DNA of 60,422 nucleotides from Pseudomonadales bacterium (GTDB lineage: Bacteria > Pseudomonadota > Gammaproteobacteria > Pseudomonadales > Pseudohongiellaceae): the NCBI GenBank assembly GCA_028281635.1, contig JANQJM010000178.1:1-60422 (forward strand), given 5' to 3'. A program made the translations under genes and the position numbers. A model generated the notes under the pieces. That model did not search any database. It was not told where the DNA came from and saw only the letters and a program-made list of their open reading frames with translations. This document shows positions 7,849 through 17,573 of this stretch, piece after piece (within the stretch, counting starts at the first letter, position 1; each line of letters begins with the position of its first letter).

Positions 7849-9225
7849 CTACAGACGATTCCACATCTGCGGTAATGCCGCAGCTTCTAATTCTTCTCTT
7901 GCCCGCAACAACTGTTCCCGGAGTTGCTGTACGATCTCTGGATATTCTCTGGTATAGCTATAGGTTTCGCTGGGATCCGTTTGCAAGTCAAACAGTAAAC
8001 CATTGGGGCCGTAGTAGGTTGAATGTTCAAGGCTATTGTGTGCTGCGCGATAGCGGGTTTCCACAACCAGTTTCCAACGTCCACTGCGCACTCCAACGAT
8101 GCGATCATTGTTGAACAAGAATAAGGCGTCGTGAGGCGAACCGCCATTGCCTGTTAGCAAAGGCAATATGTCTTTGCCGTCGATGGAGCGATCCGAAGGA
8201 AGGTTTCCGCCAGCGAGATTTATCAATGTCGGGAAAATGTCGATATTCATCGCTGGCTCGTCGGACACAACTCCGGCGGGTATTGTTCCTGGCCAAGAGG
8301 CGATAAAGGGAACCCGTTGTCCTCCTTCCCAGGAGGAGCCCTTGCGATTGCGATAGATGCCTGAGCTGCCTTCGAACCAGGGGCCGTTGTCGGAGGTGAA
8401 TACTATTAGGGTGTTGTCGGTGAGATTCAGTTCATCTAGTTTTTCGACTATGGCTCCCATACTCCAATCGATAGTTTCCACCACATCACCATAGAGTCCG
8501 GCGTCCGAGCGGCCATCGAAGCGTGGCGACACGAACAGCGGAACATGGGGAAACGAATGGGGAATATAAAGGAAGAAAGGGTTGTCCTGGTTTTCTTCGA
8601 TGAATCGCAAGGCTTCTGCCGTGTAGCGTTCGGTGAGGGTGGTCTGATCAACCGGATCTTCAATCATCTGCTCGTCGCGATAGAGCTCTAACGGCGTCAT
8701 GTCGTTGCTATGCAGGACACCGTAGAATTCATCGAATCCGCTATCGGTTGGCGACCACTCCAATCGACTACCCAGATGCCACTTGCCGAACAGGGCGCTG
8801 CGATAGCCCAGGGGCTTTAGTGCCTCGGCAATGGTTATTTCCTCAGCGGCGAGATGGACTTCATTGGTGGGGCGGGCAACATCGGAAACCAGATCCAGTC
8901 GAATAGGATAGCGGCCGGTTAGCAAACCACCCCGAGCGGCGGTACAAACGTTGGCGCTGGAATAAAAACTGTCCAGTCGCGCGCCGTTTAGCGCCAGTTT
9001 GTCCAGATTGGGCGTTTTGATCAGGCGTGATCCGTAGATGCCCAAATCGCCATAGCCCAGGTCATCGGCCATAACTACGATGAAATTGGGTTGCCTGCTT
9101 TGGGCCTGGGACGCATTGTTCGCAAAAAATGTAAATCCAATCAGAATTAATGAAATCGCAATCGTGTGCTTTTTGGCTGCTAAGAAATTTGGCATGGATG
9201 GAGTAAACTCTGTTTGCTCGGACAT
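7849..9225 (-). CDS. arylsulfatase-type sulfatase (secreted)
   Basis: A 458-aa sulfatase. After an N-terminal hydrophobic segment (residues 21-42) comes the metal site VVMADDLGYGD (Asp54, Asp55) and the formylglycine signature CTAARGGLLTGR with Cys94 as the residue converted to the catalytic aldehyde. The motif is C-X-A-X-R instead of C-X-P-S-R; this variant is known among sulfatases. HLGS with KWHL and FTSDNGPW are further family motifs. It should desulfate carbohydrate or aryl sulfates in the periplasm or outside. No sulfatase-maturation gene is visible in the window, so maturation would depend on an enzyme elsewhere. Divergent from the glucokinase gene. Confidence 0.93.
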   Translation of the reverse strand: MSEQTEFTPSMPNFLAAKKHTIAISLILIGFTFFANNASQAQSRQPNFIVVMADDLGYGDLGIYGSRLIKTPNLDKLALNGARLDSFYSSANVCTAARGGLLTGRYPIRLDLVSDVARPTNEVHLAAEEITIAEALKPLGYRSALFGKWHLGSRLEWSPTDSGFDEFYGVLHSNDMTPLELYRDEQMIEDPVDQTTLTERYTAEALRFIEENQDNPFFLYIPHSFPHVPLFVSPRFDGRSDAGLYGDVVETIDWSMGAIVEKLDELNLTDNTLIVFTSDNGPWFEGSSGIYRNRKGSSWEGGQRVPFIASWPGTIPAGVVSDEPAMNIDIFPTLINLAGGNLPSDRSIDGKDILPLLTGNGGSPHDALFLFNNDRIVGVRSGRWKLVVETRYRAAHNSLEHSTYYGPNGLLFDLQTDPSETYSYTREYPEIVQQLREQLLRAREELEAAALPQMWNRL

Positions 9226-9380
9226 TTGCCCTTATTGTTATGTTTATGTTCGGATGTTAAGTAAGTAAAGGGCCTGTTACCAGACCCGGAATAGAATAAA
9301 ATCAGGGATAGCAGGTTTCGCGCAAAACTCCAAAGCAAGAGTAGCCCTTCATCAGTACTTCGAAAACAACAGTCAATCTG

Positions 9381-10313
9381 GTGGCAGACATAGGTGGCAC
9401 CCACATTCGCCTGGCGCAATGCCAGGGGGAAACTGTGTTAGCGATCGAAAAGTACCGCTGTGAAGATTTTTCCGGACTGCCGGAGGTCATTGATCACTAC
9501 TTGCGTTCCCATTCCTTGTCCTCCATAAACGAGGCTTGTTTAGCGGTCGCGGCACCACTGGGTAGCGATGAGATATTGATGACTAATAGTGCCTGGCGAT
9601 TCTCCGTTGGCGCTGTAAGAAAACAATTTGAATTGGAGCGGCTGGAAGTTATCAATGATTTTGAGGCAATCGCTCACGCCATACCAAGACTTACTCCCAG
9701 CGATCGCATCAAGATTGGCGGTGGAGAAGCTGATGAGCAGGGGAATATTGCAGTACTGGGTCCAGGTACGGGGCTGGGAGTAAAGCACTTAACCCGCAGT
9801 GGTGAGAGTTGGAAAGTGTTGGCAGGAGAAGGTGGTCACGTGGATTTTGCGCCGGTTGATGACAATGATCTTCATCTTTGGCGCTTCCTGCAGGCAAAGG
9901 AACAACCTGTCGCTATTGAAGAAATCTTGTCGGGCAGGGGGCTGGTTAATATCTATCAGTCGATAGTCGCTCGCAAAAACATCAAGCCGAAATTTGAAGA
10001 TGCTGAGGTTGTGCTACGAGAAGGCCTTTCGAAAACATCCAGTGAGTGCACGGAAGCCCTGCATCAGTTTATGAATATACTGGGTTCATTTGCGGGAAAT
10101 CTGGCGCTAAACCTCAATACCAAAGGTGGAGTTTATCTCTGCGGTGGTGTGGTTTCCCGCCTTAGAAATTTTATTCAAGCCACCGCTTTTCGCGACCGCT
10201 TTGAAGCCAAGGGTCGTTTTCGATTCTATGTCGTGGATATCCCGGTGTTTTTGATTACAGAAGAAGAGCCGGGATTGTTGGGGGCTGCAGTATTTCTTGA
10301 AGAGAGTCGCTGA
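9381..10313 (+). CDS. glk: glucokinase
   Basis: About 310 aa of the bacterial Glk family (not ROK). Visible motifs are ADIGGTHIRLA at the phosphate-binding start, INDFEAIAHAIP with the catalytic Asp region, LGPGTGLGV and GEGGHVDFAP. It phosphorylates glucose with ATP in the cytoplasm. The start is odd: the frame is open only to a stop at 9342, and no ATG exists. GTG at 9381 places the ADIGGT motif at residue 2, whereas relatives usually have 5-8 residues before it; an ATC at 9351 with AAGAG upstream would give a normal N-terminus. The position next to a sulfatase suggests use of released glucose. Confidence 0.9.
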   Translation: MADIGGTHIRLAQCQGETVLAIEKYRCEDFSGLPEVIDHYLRSHSLSSINEACLAVAAPLGSDEILMTNSAWRFSVGAVRKQFELERLEVINDFEAIAHAIPRLTPSDRIKIGGGEADEQGNIAVLGPGTGLGVKHLTRSGESWKVLAGEGGHVDFAPVDDNDLHLWRFLQAKEQPVAIEEILSGRGLVNIYQSIVARKNIKPKFEDAEVVLREGLSKTSSECTEALHQFMNILGSFAGNLALNLNTKGGVYLCGGVVSRLRNFIQATAFRDRFEAKGRFRFYVVDIPVFLITEEEPGLLGAAVFLEESR

Positions 10314-10319
10314 GACGAC

Positions 10320-10679
10320 CTAACGCCGATTACCAGTAACGGTGTAGTTGCCAAACTGCGTAAACAGCGTGCCTGCCAATTGGTCACCATCCACCGTGCC
10401 ATTGAAATTGACTCGTGTGTCTCCTCCGGCGGCAGAATCGGGGTTAGCCATGCTGCTGGACCAGGAAACACGGCTGCCTGACAACTCAAGTTCTTCCACC
10501 GTCAGTTCGAACTCACCAGTCATAACCAGCGATGTATCGCCGATGGTCCAGATAGATTCCTGAATAGCACCTCCGCCTTCCAAGGTGATACTCCATTCGC
10601 CAACACTGACAGACTGAATATCACAGGCGAGCAGCAAACAGCAGAAAACTGCGAAGGAAATATCTCTAAAGCGGCGCAT
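10320..10679 (-). CDS. small secreted lipoprotein-like beta-rich protein, paralogue of the protein at 30512-30877
   Basis: A 119-aa protein with a signal peptide ending in a possible lipobox (LLLAC, Cys at 19). The mature part is rich in short beta-strand-like stretches: GEWSITLEG, TGEFELTVEELE, VNFNGTVDGDQLAGT. The order G-W, TGEF-L and G-TVDGD-L/V-G-T is shared with the protein encoded at 30512-30877 and suggests one small lipocalin-like fold. Function unknown. It is convergent with glucokinase, six bases away, and is followed on its own strand side by a 52-aa membrane protein gene upstream. Confidence 0.7.
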   Translation of the reverse strand: MRRFRDISFAVFCCLLLACDIQSVSVGEWSITLEGGGAIQESIWTIGDTSLVMTGEFELTVEELELSGSRVSWSSSMANPDSAAGGDTRVNFNGTVDGDQLAGTLFTQFGNYTVTGNRR

Positions 10680-10693
10680 AAACCTATAGCAAG

Positions 10694-10852
10694 CTAGGAC
10701 TTCTTTTTGAACAACTTGGACCAGAACAACAGTTCGAACAGGCAGCCGACAAGTAAAAGAAACATAAGGCCAGTGATGTTTCCGATTGCATAGAACAAGA
10801 TCGCAGCAATCAGGAATAATAGAATAGTTGTGCCTCTAGCATTTATAGCCAT
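10694..10852 (-). CDS. 52-aa small membrane protein, hypothetical
   Basis: An ATG at 10852 with AGAGG seven bases upstream opens a 52-codon frame ending at the TAG at 10694. The peptide begins MAINARGTT, has a near-continuous hydrophobic body (LLFLIAAILFYAIG, then GLMFLLLVGCLFELLFW) that can form two helices, and ends with a positive tail SKLFKKKS, which favours a cytoplasmic C-terminus. It occupies the otherwise empty gap between two minus-strand genes and ends 14 bp before the next one. No family recognised. Confidence rests on start site, composition and placement only. Confidence 0.55.
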   Translation of the reverse strand: MAINARGTTILLFLIAAILFYAIGNITGLMFLLLVGCLFELLFWSKLFKKKS

Positions 10853-10900
10853 TCATACCTCTGCAGCCACTAACAATTCATTAAGCCATAGCGGCTCCGC

Positions 10901-11917
10901 TTACTCATCGTCATCGATAGCCACTATTGCAGTGCCATCACCATTCAGGCCTTCGACTTCGTACCGGCGCCACCCGGCAAGGATGCCAAGCAAGCCGTGA
11001 TTACCTTCGTGACAGGCATACTCGTAGATTGGATCTTCGATACGTCGCAAGGGAAACCTGGCAGACCAGCTTTCATCCCAGGAACGTGGATCGTTGACAG
11101 TAAAGTCATATTCGAGCGTGTTTCCATCAAGGCGTCGAATACGTTCCATGACAGTGGCCTCAGTAGATAAGCCTCTTGGATTATCATCGTAATAGAAGCC
11201 GTTGGTGTGGATGATGAGAGTATCTCCCTCCCAACTTGCTATTGAGTCTCCATCCCAGCGACGGATATTGCGAGTTTGATGTTGGTCGGCAAACGGAATG
11301 ATACGTGCTCGGTGCACCATCTCATTCAGGATCATCACGTAATCGTCTGTCTGCACAATCTGAATGTTGTTGTTATAGGAACCTGGCACCAGTGGCGGCC
11401 CGGCGCCATTGCTGCGTAAACAGCGGTCCGCCAGAGTACGAGCTTCCGGGCCGATACTCTGTCGTCGATTCTCGGACCGTATGCGAGCTCGCTCCTGACC
11501 AGTTGCATTCAGTGCAGGAACGCGACCATTGGGAGGATCGTAAACCAGGGAAGTACGACGATCGGCAATGGTTTCAATGCCCCGTTCATACCAGAATTCA
11601 TTGTAGGAGATCACACCCGGTGGGTAACCGGCACCACCTACCGAGTCGATGATCAAATCCCGATTCTGTCGACGGTTTTCGTAGGCTTGCCACTCTTGTG
11701 CTTCTTGGGCGGTTAGCACTTCCTTGTCTGCTAATTCAGCGGGACGGTTCAGCGGTGTCAGAGTTCTATAGGTGTATATCCCCTGCAGATCGGGTACGCC
11801 GGACGCGGTGCGTGGAATATTGTCGGATTGCGCCGAACTAATGATTGGCAGCAGCAGGCCTGCAGCCAGAATCAGGATTAGCACCAGAGAATAGGGGCGT
11901 TGCGCTGAGACGGCCAT
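10901..11917 (-). CDS. secreted conserved protein of unknown function
   Basis: A 338-aa protein with a clear signal peptide (LVLILILAAGLLLPIISSAQ). The mature part starts with RTASGVPDLQGIYTYRTLTP and contains IRRWDGDSIASWEGDTLIIHTNGFY and a final YACHEGNHGLLGILAG. I know this pattern (W-D-G-D, E-G-D-T-L, T-N-x-F, ACHEGN) as a large family of uncharacterised secreted proteins, abundant in Acidobacteria and marine gammaproteobacteria, often next to TonB receptors or oxidoreductases. The CHEGN segment could bind metal. No biochemical role is established to my knowledge. Confidence 0.8.
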   Translation of the reverse strand: MAVSAQRPYSLVLILILAAGLLLPIISSAQSDNIPRTASGVPDLQGIYTYRTLTPLNRPAELADKEVLTAQEAQEWQAYENRRQNRDLIIDSVGGAGYPPGVISYNEFWYERGIETIADRRTSLVYDPPNGRVPALNATGQERARIRSENRRQSIGPEARTLADRCLRSNGAGPPLVPGSYNNNIQIVQTDDYVMILNEMVHRARIIPFADQHQTRNIRRWDGDSIASWEGDTLIIHTNGFYYDDNPRGLSTEATVMERIRRLDGNTLEYDFTVNDPRSWDESWSARFPLRRIEDPIYEYACHEGNHGLLGILAGWRRYEVEGLNGDGTAIVAIDDDE

Positions 11918-11993
11918 GGAAACCTCCCTTCTTGTGTGTATTTGGGGGTAGTTCTAGAACAGAGTCTAGTGCCAGCGCGCGGCTATTTCCAGC

Positions 11994-13091
11994 TTAGTTA
12001 AACAGCGTAAAAAGAGCCAGAACCAGGAATGGTGAGGAGACAACGCCCACAAACTTTAGCAATGCGGCATAGTTAAACGGCCACACCTGCATCGCACGGG
12101 CTGTGGCTTTCAAGGATTCAAGCGCCAGGATGTCTTCATTGCTACCCCTGCTTACCAGGTCATCTCCGAGATTGGCCCGCAGGGCGCGATAGCGATCATT
12201 GATAGAGTGCAAAAACCTGTCCTGAGCTTCTCGCATGCGGAAAGAAGTTGCATAAAGAGGCAGGAAGAAAGCAATACTGATAATCACCACATAGGAGCCA
12301 AGTAGAGCGAAGTTATAGATGCTGAGTAATTCTGTGCCGAAATTGACCGTGTTGGATATTACGGTGAGTGCTGCGATAACCCCGAAGATCAATAGACCAA
12401 GATAGAGTTTTGCCGATTGTGCTTCCAGCGCACCCAATCCTCCGCAGCCATCGGTATGAAAGGGCTGAATATTTACTTTGAAACTGAACAGTGTGCGCAG
12501 CACCAAATAGGCAAGGTGCAGTCGCAGGGTAAGATAACTTAACAAGTAATAAAGGAAGAAAGAATGAATCGGAATAACCAGTCCCGCATTGTAAGTGGAG
12601 ATATCGAACCAGGCACCGGGTGATTGAATCACTGTCAACGAGAGCAGGGCTGCAGCGAAGCCACAAACATGAGGCAGGAACACGACAAAGCGACTGCTAA
12701 GACGGGTTTTCGTGTAACGTCTTACTTTCTTCCAATCGTCCTCGCTCGCCTGCAATACACCACTATCCACCAATTGCCGGAGTGTATTGGGAAACGAACC
12801 AAAATAGGCACCAGCAATATAAATCAGTGTGGCAAAGGCGAGGAAAAACTGATTCCACCAGCCAATATCATGGAAGAGATCCAAGGAGAGTTCAGGATTG
12901 ATTAGCGTGCCTTCCATTGCTGCGATCAAAGCCGCAGAAAAGCTCGTGCTAGCGGCAAACACCGCGGCGGTAGTAGGAGAGGCGATAGCAAACCGGCCTA
13001 GTAAGGTGCCTAAGCGGTCACCATGGATCAGACAGAATAAGTCGATAGGGGAATCGGGGTAACGTCTGTCATGTGCCAGCGAATCACTCAT
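11994..13091 (-). CDS. multi-pass membrane protein, hypothetical
   Basis: A 365-aa protein with about seven hydrophobic segments: around residues 40-57, 85-100, 140-160, 175-200, 230-250, 258-280 and at the C-terminus (FVGVVSSPFLVLALFTLF). A soluble region of about 60 residues (positions 285-340, with RMREAQDRFLHSINDRYRALR) precedes the last helix and looks helical. No transporter or enzyme signature was recognised. It is divergent from the cation antiporter gene at 13282, about 190 bp away, so the two could share regulation; this is only positional. Confidence 0.7.
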   Translation of the reverse strand: MSDSLAHDRRYPDSPIDLFCLIHGDRLGTLLGRFAIASPTTAAVFAASTSFSAALIAAMEGTLINPELSLDLFHDIGWWNQFFLAFATLIYIAGAYFGSFPNTLRQLVDSGVLQASEDDWKKVRRYTKTRLSSRFVVFLPHVCGFAAALLSLTVIQSPGAWFDISTYNAGLVIPIHSFFLYYLLSYLTLRLHLAYLVLRTLFSFKVNIQPFHTDGCGGLGALEAQSAKLYLGLLIFGVIAALTVISNTVNFGTELLSIYNFALLGSYVVIISIAFFLPLYATSFRMREAQDRFLHSINDRYRALRANLGDDLVSRGSNEDILALESLKATARAMQVWPFNYAALLKFVGVVSSPFLVLALFTLFN

Positions 13092-13281
13092 CGTTGCAGG
13101 TGCTTAGTCTTCTCAAATGCAGTACCAGGCTAAATGTTACCATGGCCGAGTTTTCGAAGGCTGCAATGATTTTACTAACAGCTATTGGATGATCGCGTTT
13201 CATGAAGTTATCGTTATACTTCATAGCGCCAGCTATCCGTTGCATCTCTATCCTTACGTTTGACAATAGGAACAGCCCCTA

Positions 13282-15189
13282 ATGACAGATTTTCTGCTTC
13301 TTGCATTCATTTTTTTAAGTGCTGGAATAGCAATGGTCCCCATTGCTTCCAAACTTAAGTTGGGCTCGGTCCTCGGCTATTTACTCGCTGGCATTGCCAT
13401 CAGTCCGTTATTGGCAATATTGCACGTGGATGTCATTTCAATTCAGCATTTCGCTGAATTTGGTGTGGTCATGATGCTATTCCTGGTTGGTCTGGAGCTT
13501 GAGCCCCACATGCTTTGGGAGATGCGTTCGCGGCTGCTGGGATTGGGTGGGCTGCAGGTAGCGGTAACCGTCGTCGCGGTAGCGGCAATTGCCACAGCGT
13601 TGGGACAACCCTGGTCCATTGCCTTAGCCATTGGTCTGGTGCTCTCTCTTTCTTCAACTGCCATTGTGTTACAAACCCTGAACGAACGTGGCTTGATGCG
13701 TTCGGATGGTGGGCAATCGAGCTTTTCTGTACTGCTGTTTCAAGACATCGCGGTTATTCCGATGCTGGCATTGATGCCTTTGTTGGCCATGCCAGAGTTG
13801 ATGGGTTCGGGTGCGGAGATGGTTTCTGCGGCTGATGCCGGTCATGAAGCAGCCGGTGACCACGGCGAGAGTAGTTTCAGTCTGGTAGCTGGCCTACCGG
13901 GATGGCAAGCTACTTTGATAACTATCGGTGCTATTGCCTTCGTAGTGGTAGGAGGTAGTCAATTAACACGGCCACTGTTTCGCTTTATTTCCATGGCGCA
14001 CTTGCGTGAGTTGTTTACCGCGACAGCGTTGCTAATCGTTATCGGTATCGCGTTATTGATGACGCTGGTTGGGTTGTCGCCTGCTTTGGGAACCTTTATG
14101 GCGGGGGTAGTGCTTGCCAACAGCGAGTATCGTCATGAACTGGAATCAGATATTGATCCATTCAGAGGGCTCTTATTGGGCCTGTTCTTCATGACTGTCG
14201 GTGCCAGTATTGATTTTCAATTGCTCTCGAATAACGCGGTCGAAATCTTATTAATGACGGGCGGTCTGATTCTACTTAAGGTTATTATATTGCTGGTCTT
14301 GGCCATCAAGTTCAGTTTACAGGGTGCCGACCGTTGGTTATTTTCGTTGGGGCTCGCCCAGGCCGGTGAATTCGGTTTCGTACTATTATCCTATACTGTT
14401 GGGTTGTCGGTGATACCGACCGCATTGGCCGATCAGCTGCTACTGGTGGTTGCTCTATCCATGTTGCTGACACCACTGCTATTTCTGTTGTTTGATCGAG
14501 TGATAGCGCCGCGATTCTCCAAACAGGATGAGCGTGAGGCAGATACCATCGATGCCAAACGCAAAGTCATTATCGCTGGGCATGGTCGTGTCGGTGGCAT
14601 TATCAATCGGATGCTGCGTTTAAAAGGCTATGAAGCAACGGTGATCGACTATAGTTCGGAACAACTGGAGATTCTGCGTACTTATAATATTCAGGTGTAC
14701 TTTGGTGACGCAACTCGCCCCGATTTATTGCATGCTGCGGGCATCGATGAAGCGTCAGTTTTTGTGATTGCCATCGATAATAAAGAACAAATAACCAATC
14801 TGGCTAAATATGTGATGGAGGCCCATCCTCATGTAAAAGTCATCGCCCGGGCAAAAGATCGCCATCATGTTTACGATCTCTGGTTTGCTGGTTGTCGGGA
14901 GATTATTCGTGAGTCTTACGACAGCTCACTTAGAATGGGGAGAGTGGTTCTGGAAAATCTGGGCCACTCTTTAGAAGAAGCCACCGACTATATAGCGAGT
15001 TTCACTAAGACGGATCGTCGCTTCATGCGCGAGATGGCGGATGTTTATGATCCTGCCATTCCTGCACACAAAAACCCCAAGTACGTTGCAAAGGCGCTGG
15101 AAGTGAACAAGGCCTGGCAGGATCAGTTTCATAAGCAGAACAAAGAAGATGAGGAAGCATCCATCTCCTTTGTCGAGCTTAAGGAATAG
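13282..15189 (+). CDS. CPA2-family monovalent cation:proton antiporter with TrkA-N domain (KefB/KefC type)
   Basis: A 635-aa protein: membrane part in residues 1-390 with the CPA2 motif LLFQDIAVIP near residue 155, an unusual polar loop rich in Asp, His and Glu (residues about 178-198), then a cytoplasmic TrkA-N (RCK) domain from about residue 427 with the nucleotide-binding motif IIAGHGRVGG and the later GDATRPDLL. Such proteins exchange K+ or Na+ for protons and are gated by nucleotide or glutathione ligands. No KefF/KefG-type ancillary quinone reductase gene is adjacent. Downstream gene is convergent at 14 bp. Confidence 0.93.
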   Translation: MTDFLLLAFIFLSAGIAMVPIASKLKLGSVLGYLLAGIAISPLLAILHVDVISIQHFAEFGVVMMLFLVGLELEPHMLWEMRSRLLGLGGLQVAVTVVAVAAIATALGQPWSIALAIGLVLSLSSTAIVLQTLNERGLMRSDGGQSSFSVLLFQDIAVIPMLALMPLLAMPELMGSGAEMVSAADAGHEAAGDHGESSFSLVAGLPGWQATLITIGAIAFVVVGGSQLTRPLFRFISMAHLRELFTATALLIVIGIALLMTLVGLSPALGTFMAGVVLANSEYRHELESDIDPFRGLLLGLFFMTVGASIDFQLLSNNAVEILLMTGGLILLKVIILLVLAIKFSLQGADRWLFSLGLAQAGEFGFVLLSYTVGLSVIPTALADQLLLVVALSMLLTPLLFLLFDRVIAPRFSKQDEREADTIDAKRKVIIAGHGRVGGIINRMLRLKGYEATVIDYSSEQLEILRTYNIQVYFGDATRPDLLHAAGIDEASVFVIAIDNKEQITNLAKYVMEAHPHVKVIARAKDRHHVYDLWFAGCREIIRESYDSSLRMGRVVLENLGHSLEEATDYIASFTKTDRRFMREMADVYDPAIPAHKNPKYVAKALEVNKAWQDQFHKQNKEDEEASISFVELKE

Positions 15190-15203
15190 CTATACTCTCC
15201 AGC

Positions 15204-16574
15204 TTAGGCGCTGGATGCGGAGAGGCTTTGACCAGAAGTCTCCGTCAGCATCCAGACACAGATCAGGGACGCCAGGGAAGCCACTGCCATATAGACCGAT
15301 ACCCAGATGATAGCGTATTCAGTCCATAGGATAGTTGCTATGGTTGGTGCAAACGCACCACCTACAATAGCACCAATCTGATAGCCCAGTGATGCCCCGG
15401 AGTAGCGCACTTCAGTGCTGAACAGTTCTGTATAGAACGCCGCCTGGGGACCATACATCATGCCCAGAGCGCCCAGGCCACCCGATACGCCGATAACCAC
15501 GAGTATGAAGTTACCGGTGTCCACCAATGGGAAAAGTACGAATGACCACAGCCCCATTAGCACCGCACCCATCATGAAGATTCCCCGACGCCCATTGCGA
15601 TCAGAATAGGCGGACGCCCAGGTTTGAAATGGGATTTGAACTGCCGAAGCGATAAGCACTGCCGCCAACATACTATCTCGACTCATGGCAGCACCGTTGG
15701 GATCTGACCCGTAGGCGAGAATGAATCCAATCAAGATATAGAAACACACCTGAATCGAAAGAAAAGCGCCTGCTGCCAGGGCAATGGTTTTCGGGTACTT
15801 TGCTAAGGCTTCAATAACAGGTGAACGTCTGACCACTGGCGTTTCTGGATCATCGGCATGATGCGCTTCTCGCACCATCTCCAACTCCTTGAATGCTTCC
15901 GTTTCTTCCAGGTGCAATTGGATATACATGCTGATGCCGATTAAAAGAACACTGGCTAGAAAAGGAACGCGCCATCCCCAGCTCATGAAAGCCTCGTCGG
16001 AAACCGTTGCGCTGATGCCAATGAATGCGAGGTTAGCCAGGATCACGCCGACTGGAGCACCCGCCTGGGCAAACGATCCCCAGAATCCACGTTTGTCCGC
16101 TGGAGCGCTTTCTGTGACCAGCAACATGGCGCCGCCCCATTGACCACCGATGGCCAGCCCCTGAGCAAAGCGCAGGACAGAAAGAATGACTGGAGCCGCG
16201 ATACCGATACTGGCATAGGTTGGCATTAGACCAATCATGGTTGAAGCAACCCCCATCAACACCAAAGCCAGCACCAGCGTACGCTTACGGCCGATGCGGT
16301 CACCGAAGTGACCAAACAGGATGCCGCCCACCGGGCGTGCGATAAAGCCAAAGGCGAAGGTGCTGAAAGACAAAATCAGGCCCACGGTTGGAGTGCTTTC
16401 CGGAAAGAACAGGGCGGGGAACACCAGGGCCGCTGCCGTGGCATAGATAAAGAAGTCGTACCACTCAATACTGGTGCCTGCCAGCGCTGTGAACGCCACG
16501 GTCCGCATATTGGACTTCAGATGAGATTCAGCTTCTTCTAGCTGGGGTGAACTGCTATCGACTTCGCTAGTCAT
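15204..16574 (-). CDS. MFS transporter, metabolite:H+ symporter (MHS) family
   Basis: A 456-aa permease with 12 hydrophobic segments. The MHS signature is clear: SIEWYDFFIYATAAALVF in helix 1, RPVGGILFGHFGDRIGRK between helices 2 and 3, and GGQWGGAMLL in helix 4. Relatives (ShiA, YhjE, ProP, KgtP) import organic acids, shikimate, betaine or citrate with protons. The substrate is not deducible. It stands alone, convergent with the antiporter and divergent from the SDR gene. Confidence 0.92.
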   Translation of the reverse strand: MTSEVDSSSPQLEEAESHLKSNMRTVAFTALAGTSIEWYDFFIYATAAALVFPALFFPESTPTVGLILSFSTFAFGFIARPVGGILFGHFGDRIGRKRTLVLALVLMGVASTMIGLMPTYASIGIAAPVILSVLRFAQGLAIGGQWGGAMLLVTESAPADKRGFWGSFAQAGAPVGVILANLAFIGISATVSDEAFMSWGWRVPFLASVLLIGISMYIQLHLEETEAFKELEMVREAHHADDPETPVVRRSPVIEALAKYPKTIALAAGAFLSIQVCFYILIGFILAYGSDPNGAAMSRDSMLAAVLIASAVQIPFQTWASAYSDRNGRRGIFMMGAVLMGLWSFVLFPLVDTGNFILVVIGVSGGLGALGMMYGPQAAFYTELFSTEVRYSGASLGYQIGAIVGGAFAPTIATILWTEYAIIWVSVYMAVASLASLICVWMLTETSGQSLSASSA

Positions 16575-16736
16575 GGGCGCTCCCGTTTATTCTGCATTTG
16601 TTATGGGCCAGCCTCCGCAGTCTTCCGCGGAGCCAGCATCAAGCACGGGGCTAGTGTACTCTGGCTTGCAAAGCCTTGTCCAAGCATGGAAACTGCCGGC
16701 AGCAGTGCATTTTGGACTTATTGGGGAGAATTAAAG

Positions 16737-17570
16737 GTGGTTTCTGAAAATACCGAGGCGTATGCGGTAGAGAATCTGTTTTCTGTTGCTGGCAAAACGG
16801 TGGTGATCACAGGAGGTACTTCGGGCCTCGGGCTGATCATGGCAGAAGGCTTGTTAAAAAATGGCGCTAAGCTGGTTGTAGCGTCCCGCAAGCAGGAGGC
16901 CTGCGATACCGCAGTCGAATCACTTTCACCACTAGGCAACATCAAGGCCATCGCCGCAGATATCTCCAATGCTGAAGGTCGTCACAAACTGCGGGATTTC
17001 GTTGAAACCGAGTGCGGTGCCATCAATGTCTTGATTAACAATGCAGGCACCAACTATGCGGCGCAACTGGAAGACTATCCCGATGCTGGATTCGAAAAAG
17101 TAATTAATACCAATCTTTCCGCAGTATTTTCGTTAACCAGAGACCTGACGCCTTATCTGGAAAAGGCAGCTTCCGCCGATGATCCGTCCCGGGTCATAAA
17201 TATAGGCTCAATGGATGGACTGCATGTGCCCATCGTGCAGCGGGTGCCAACCTTTGCCTACTCAGCCAGTAAAGCCGGCTTGCATCACCTGACTCGCGCG
17301 CTGGCAGTGCATATGGCGCCAAAACACATCACCGTAAACGCGGTCGCACCCGGCTTCTTCGCCAGCAAAATGACCGACTATATTTTCGATCACTATCTTG
17401 ATGACATTGAAGCAGACTGTCCGTTGAAGCGAATCGGTAAGCCAGAAGAGATTGTCGGTATCGTAACCTACTTGATGTCTGCGGCCGGTGCTTACACCAA
17501 TGGCACCACCATACCCGTCGATGGCGGAACCAATATCTCCAAAGGCCATCGAGACTGGATGGAAGAATAA
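16737..17570 (+). CDS. SDR family NAD(P)-dependent oxidoreductase
   Basis: The GTG at 16737 (277 aa) is preferred as start because GGGGAG lies eight bases upstream; the ATG at 16686 has no ribosome site. A classical short-chain dehydrogenase: cofactor motif TGGTSGLG, NNAG in strand 4, catalytic Ser in INIGSMDG, Tyr175 and Lys179 in YSASK, and the C-terminal PVDGGTN. The best-known relatives with this layout are 3-oxoacyl-ACP or gluconate/sugar dehydrogenases. The next gene begins three bases after the stop, so both are co-transcribed. Confidence 0.92.
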   Translation: MVSENTEAYAVENLFSVAGKTVVITGGTSGLGLIMAEGLLKNGAKLVVASRKQEACDTAVESLSPLGNIKAIAADISNAEGRHKLRDFVETECGAINVLINNAGTNYAAQLEDYPDAGFEKVINTNLSAVFSLTRDLTPYLEKAASADDPSRVINIGSMDGLHVPIVQRVPTFAYSASKAGLHHLTRALAVHMAPKHITVNAVAPGFFASKMTDYIFDHYLDDIEADCPLKRIGKPEEIVGIVTYLMSAAGAYTNGTTIPVDGGTNISKGHRDWMEE

Positions 17571-17573
17571 TTT

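Noticed and set aside
13084..13266. 60-aa frame in the gap between the membrane protein and antiporter genes
   Set aside because: No ribosome site, no hydrophobic or family features, overlaps the start of the neighbouring gene.
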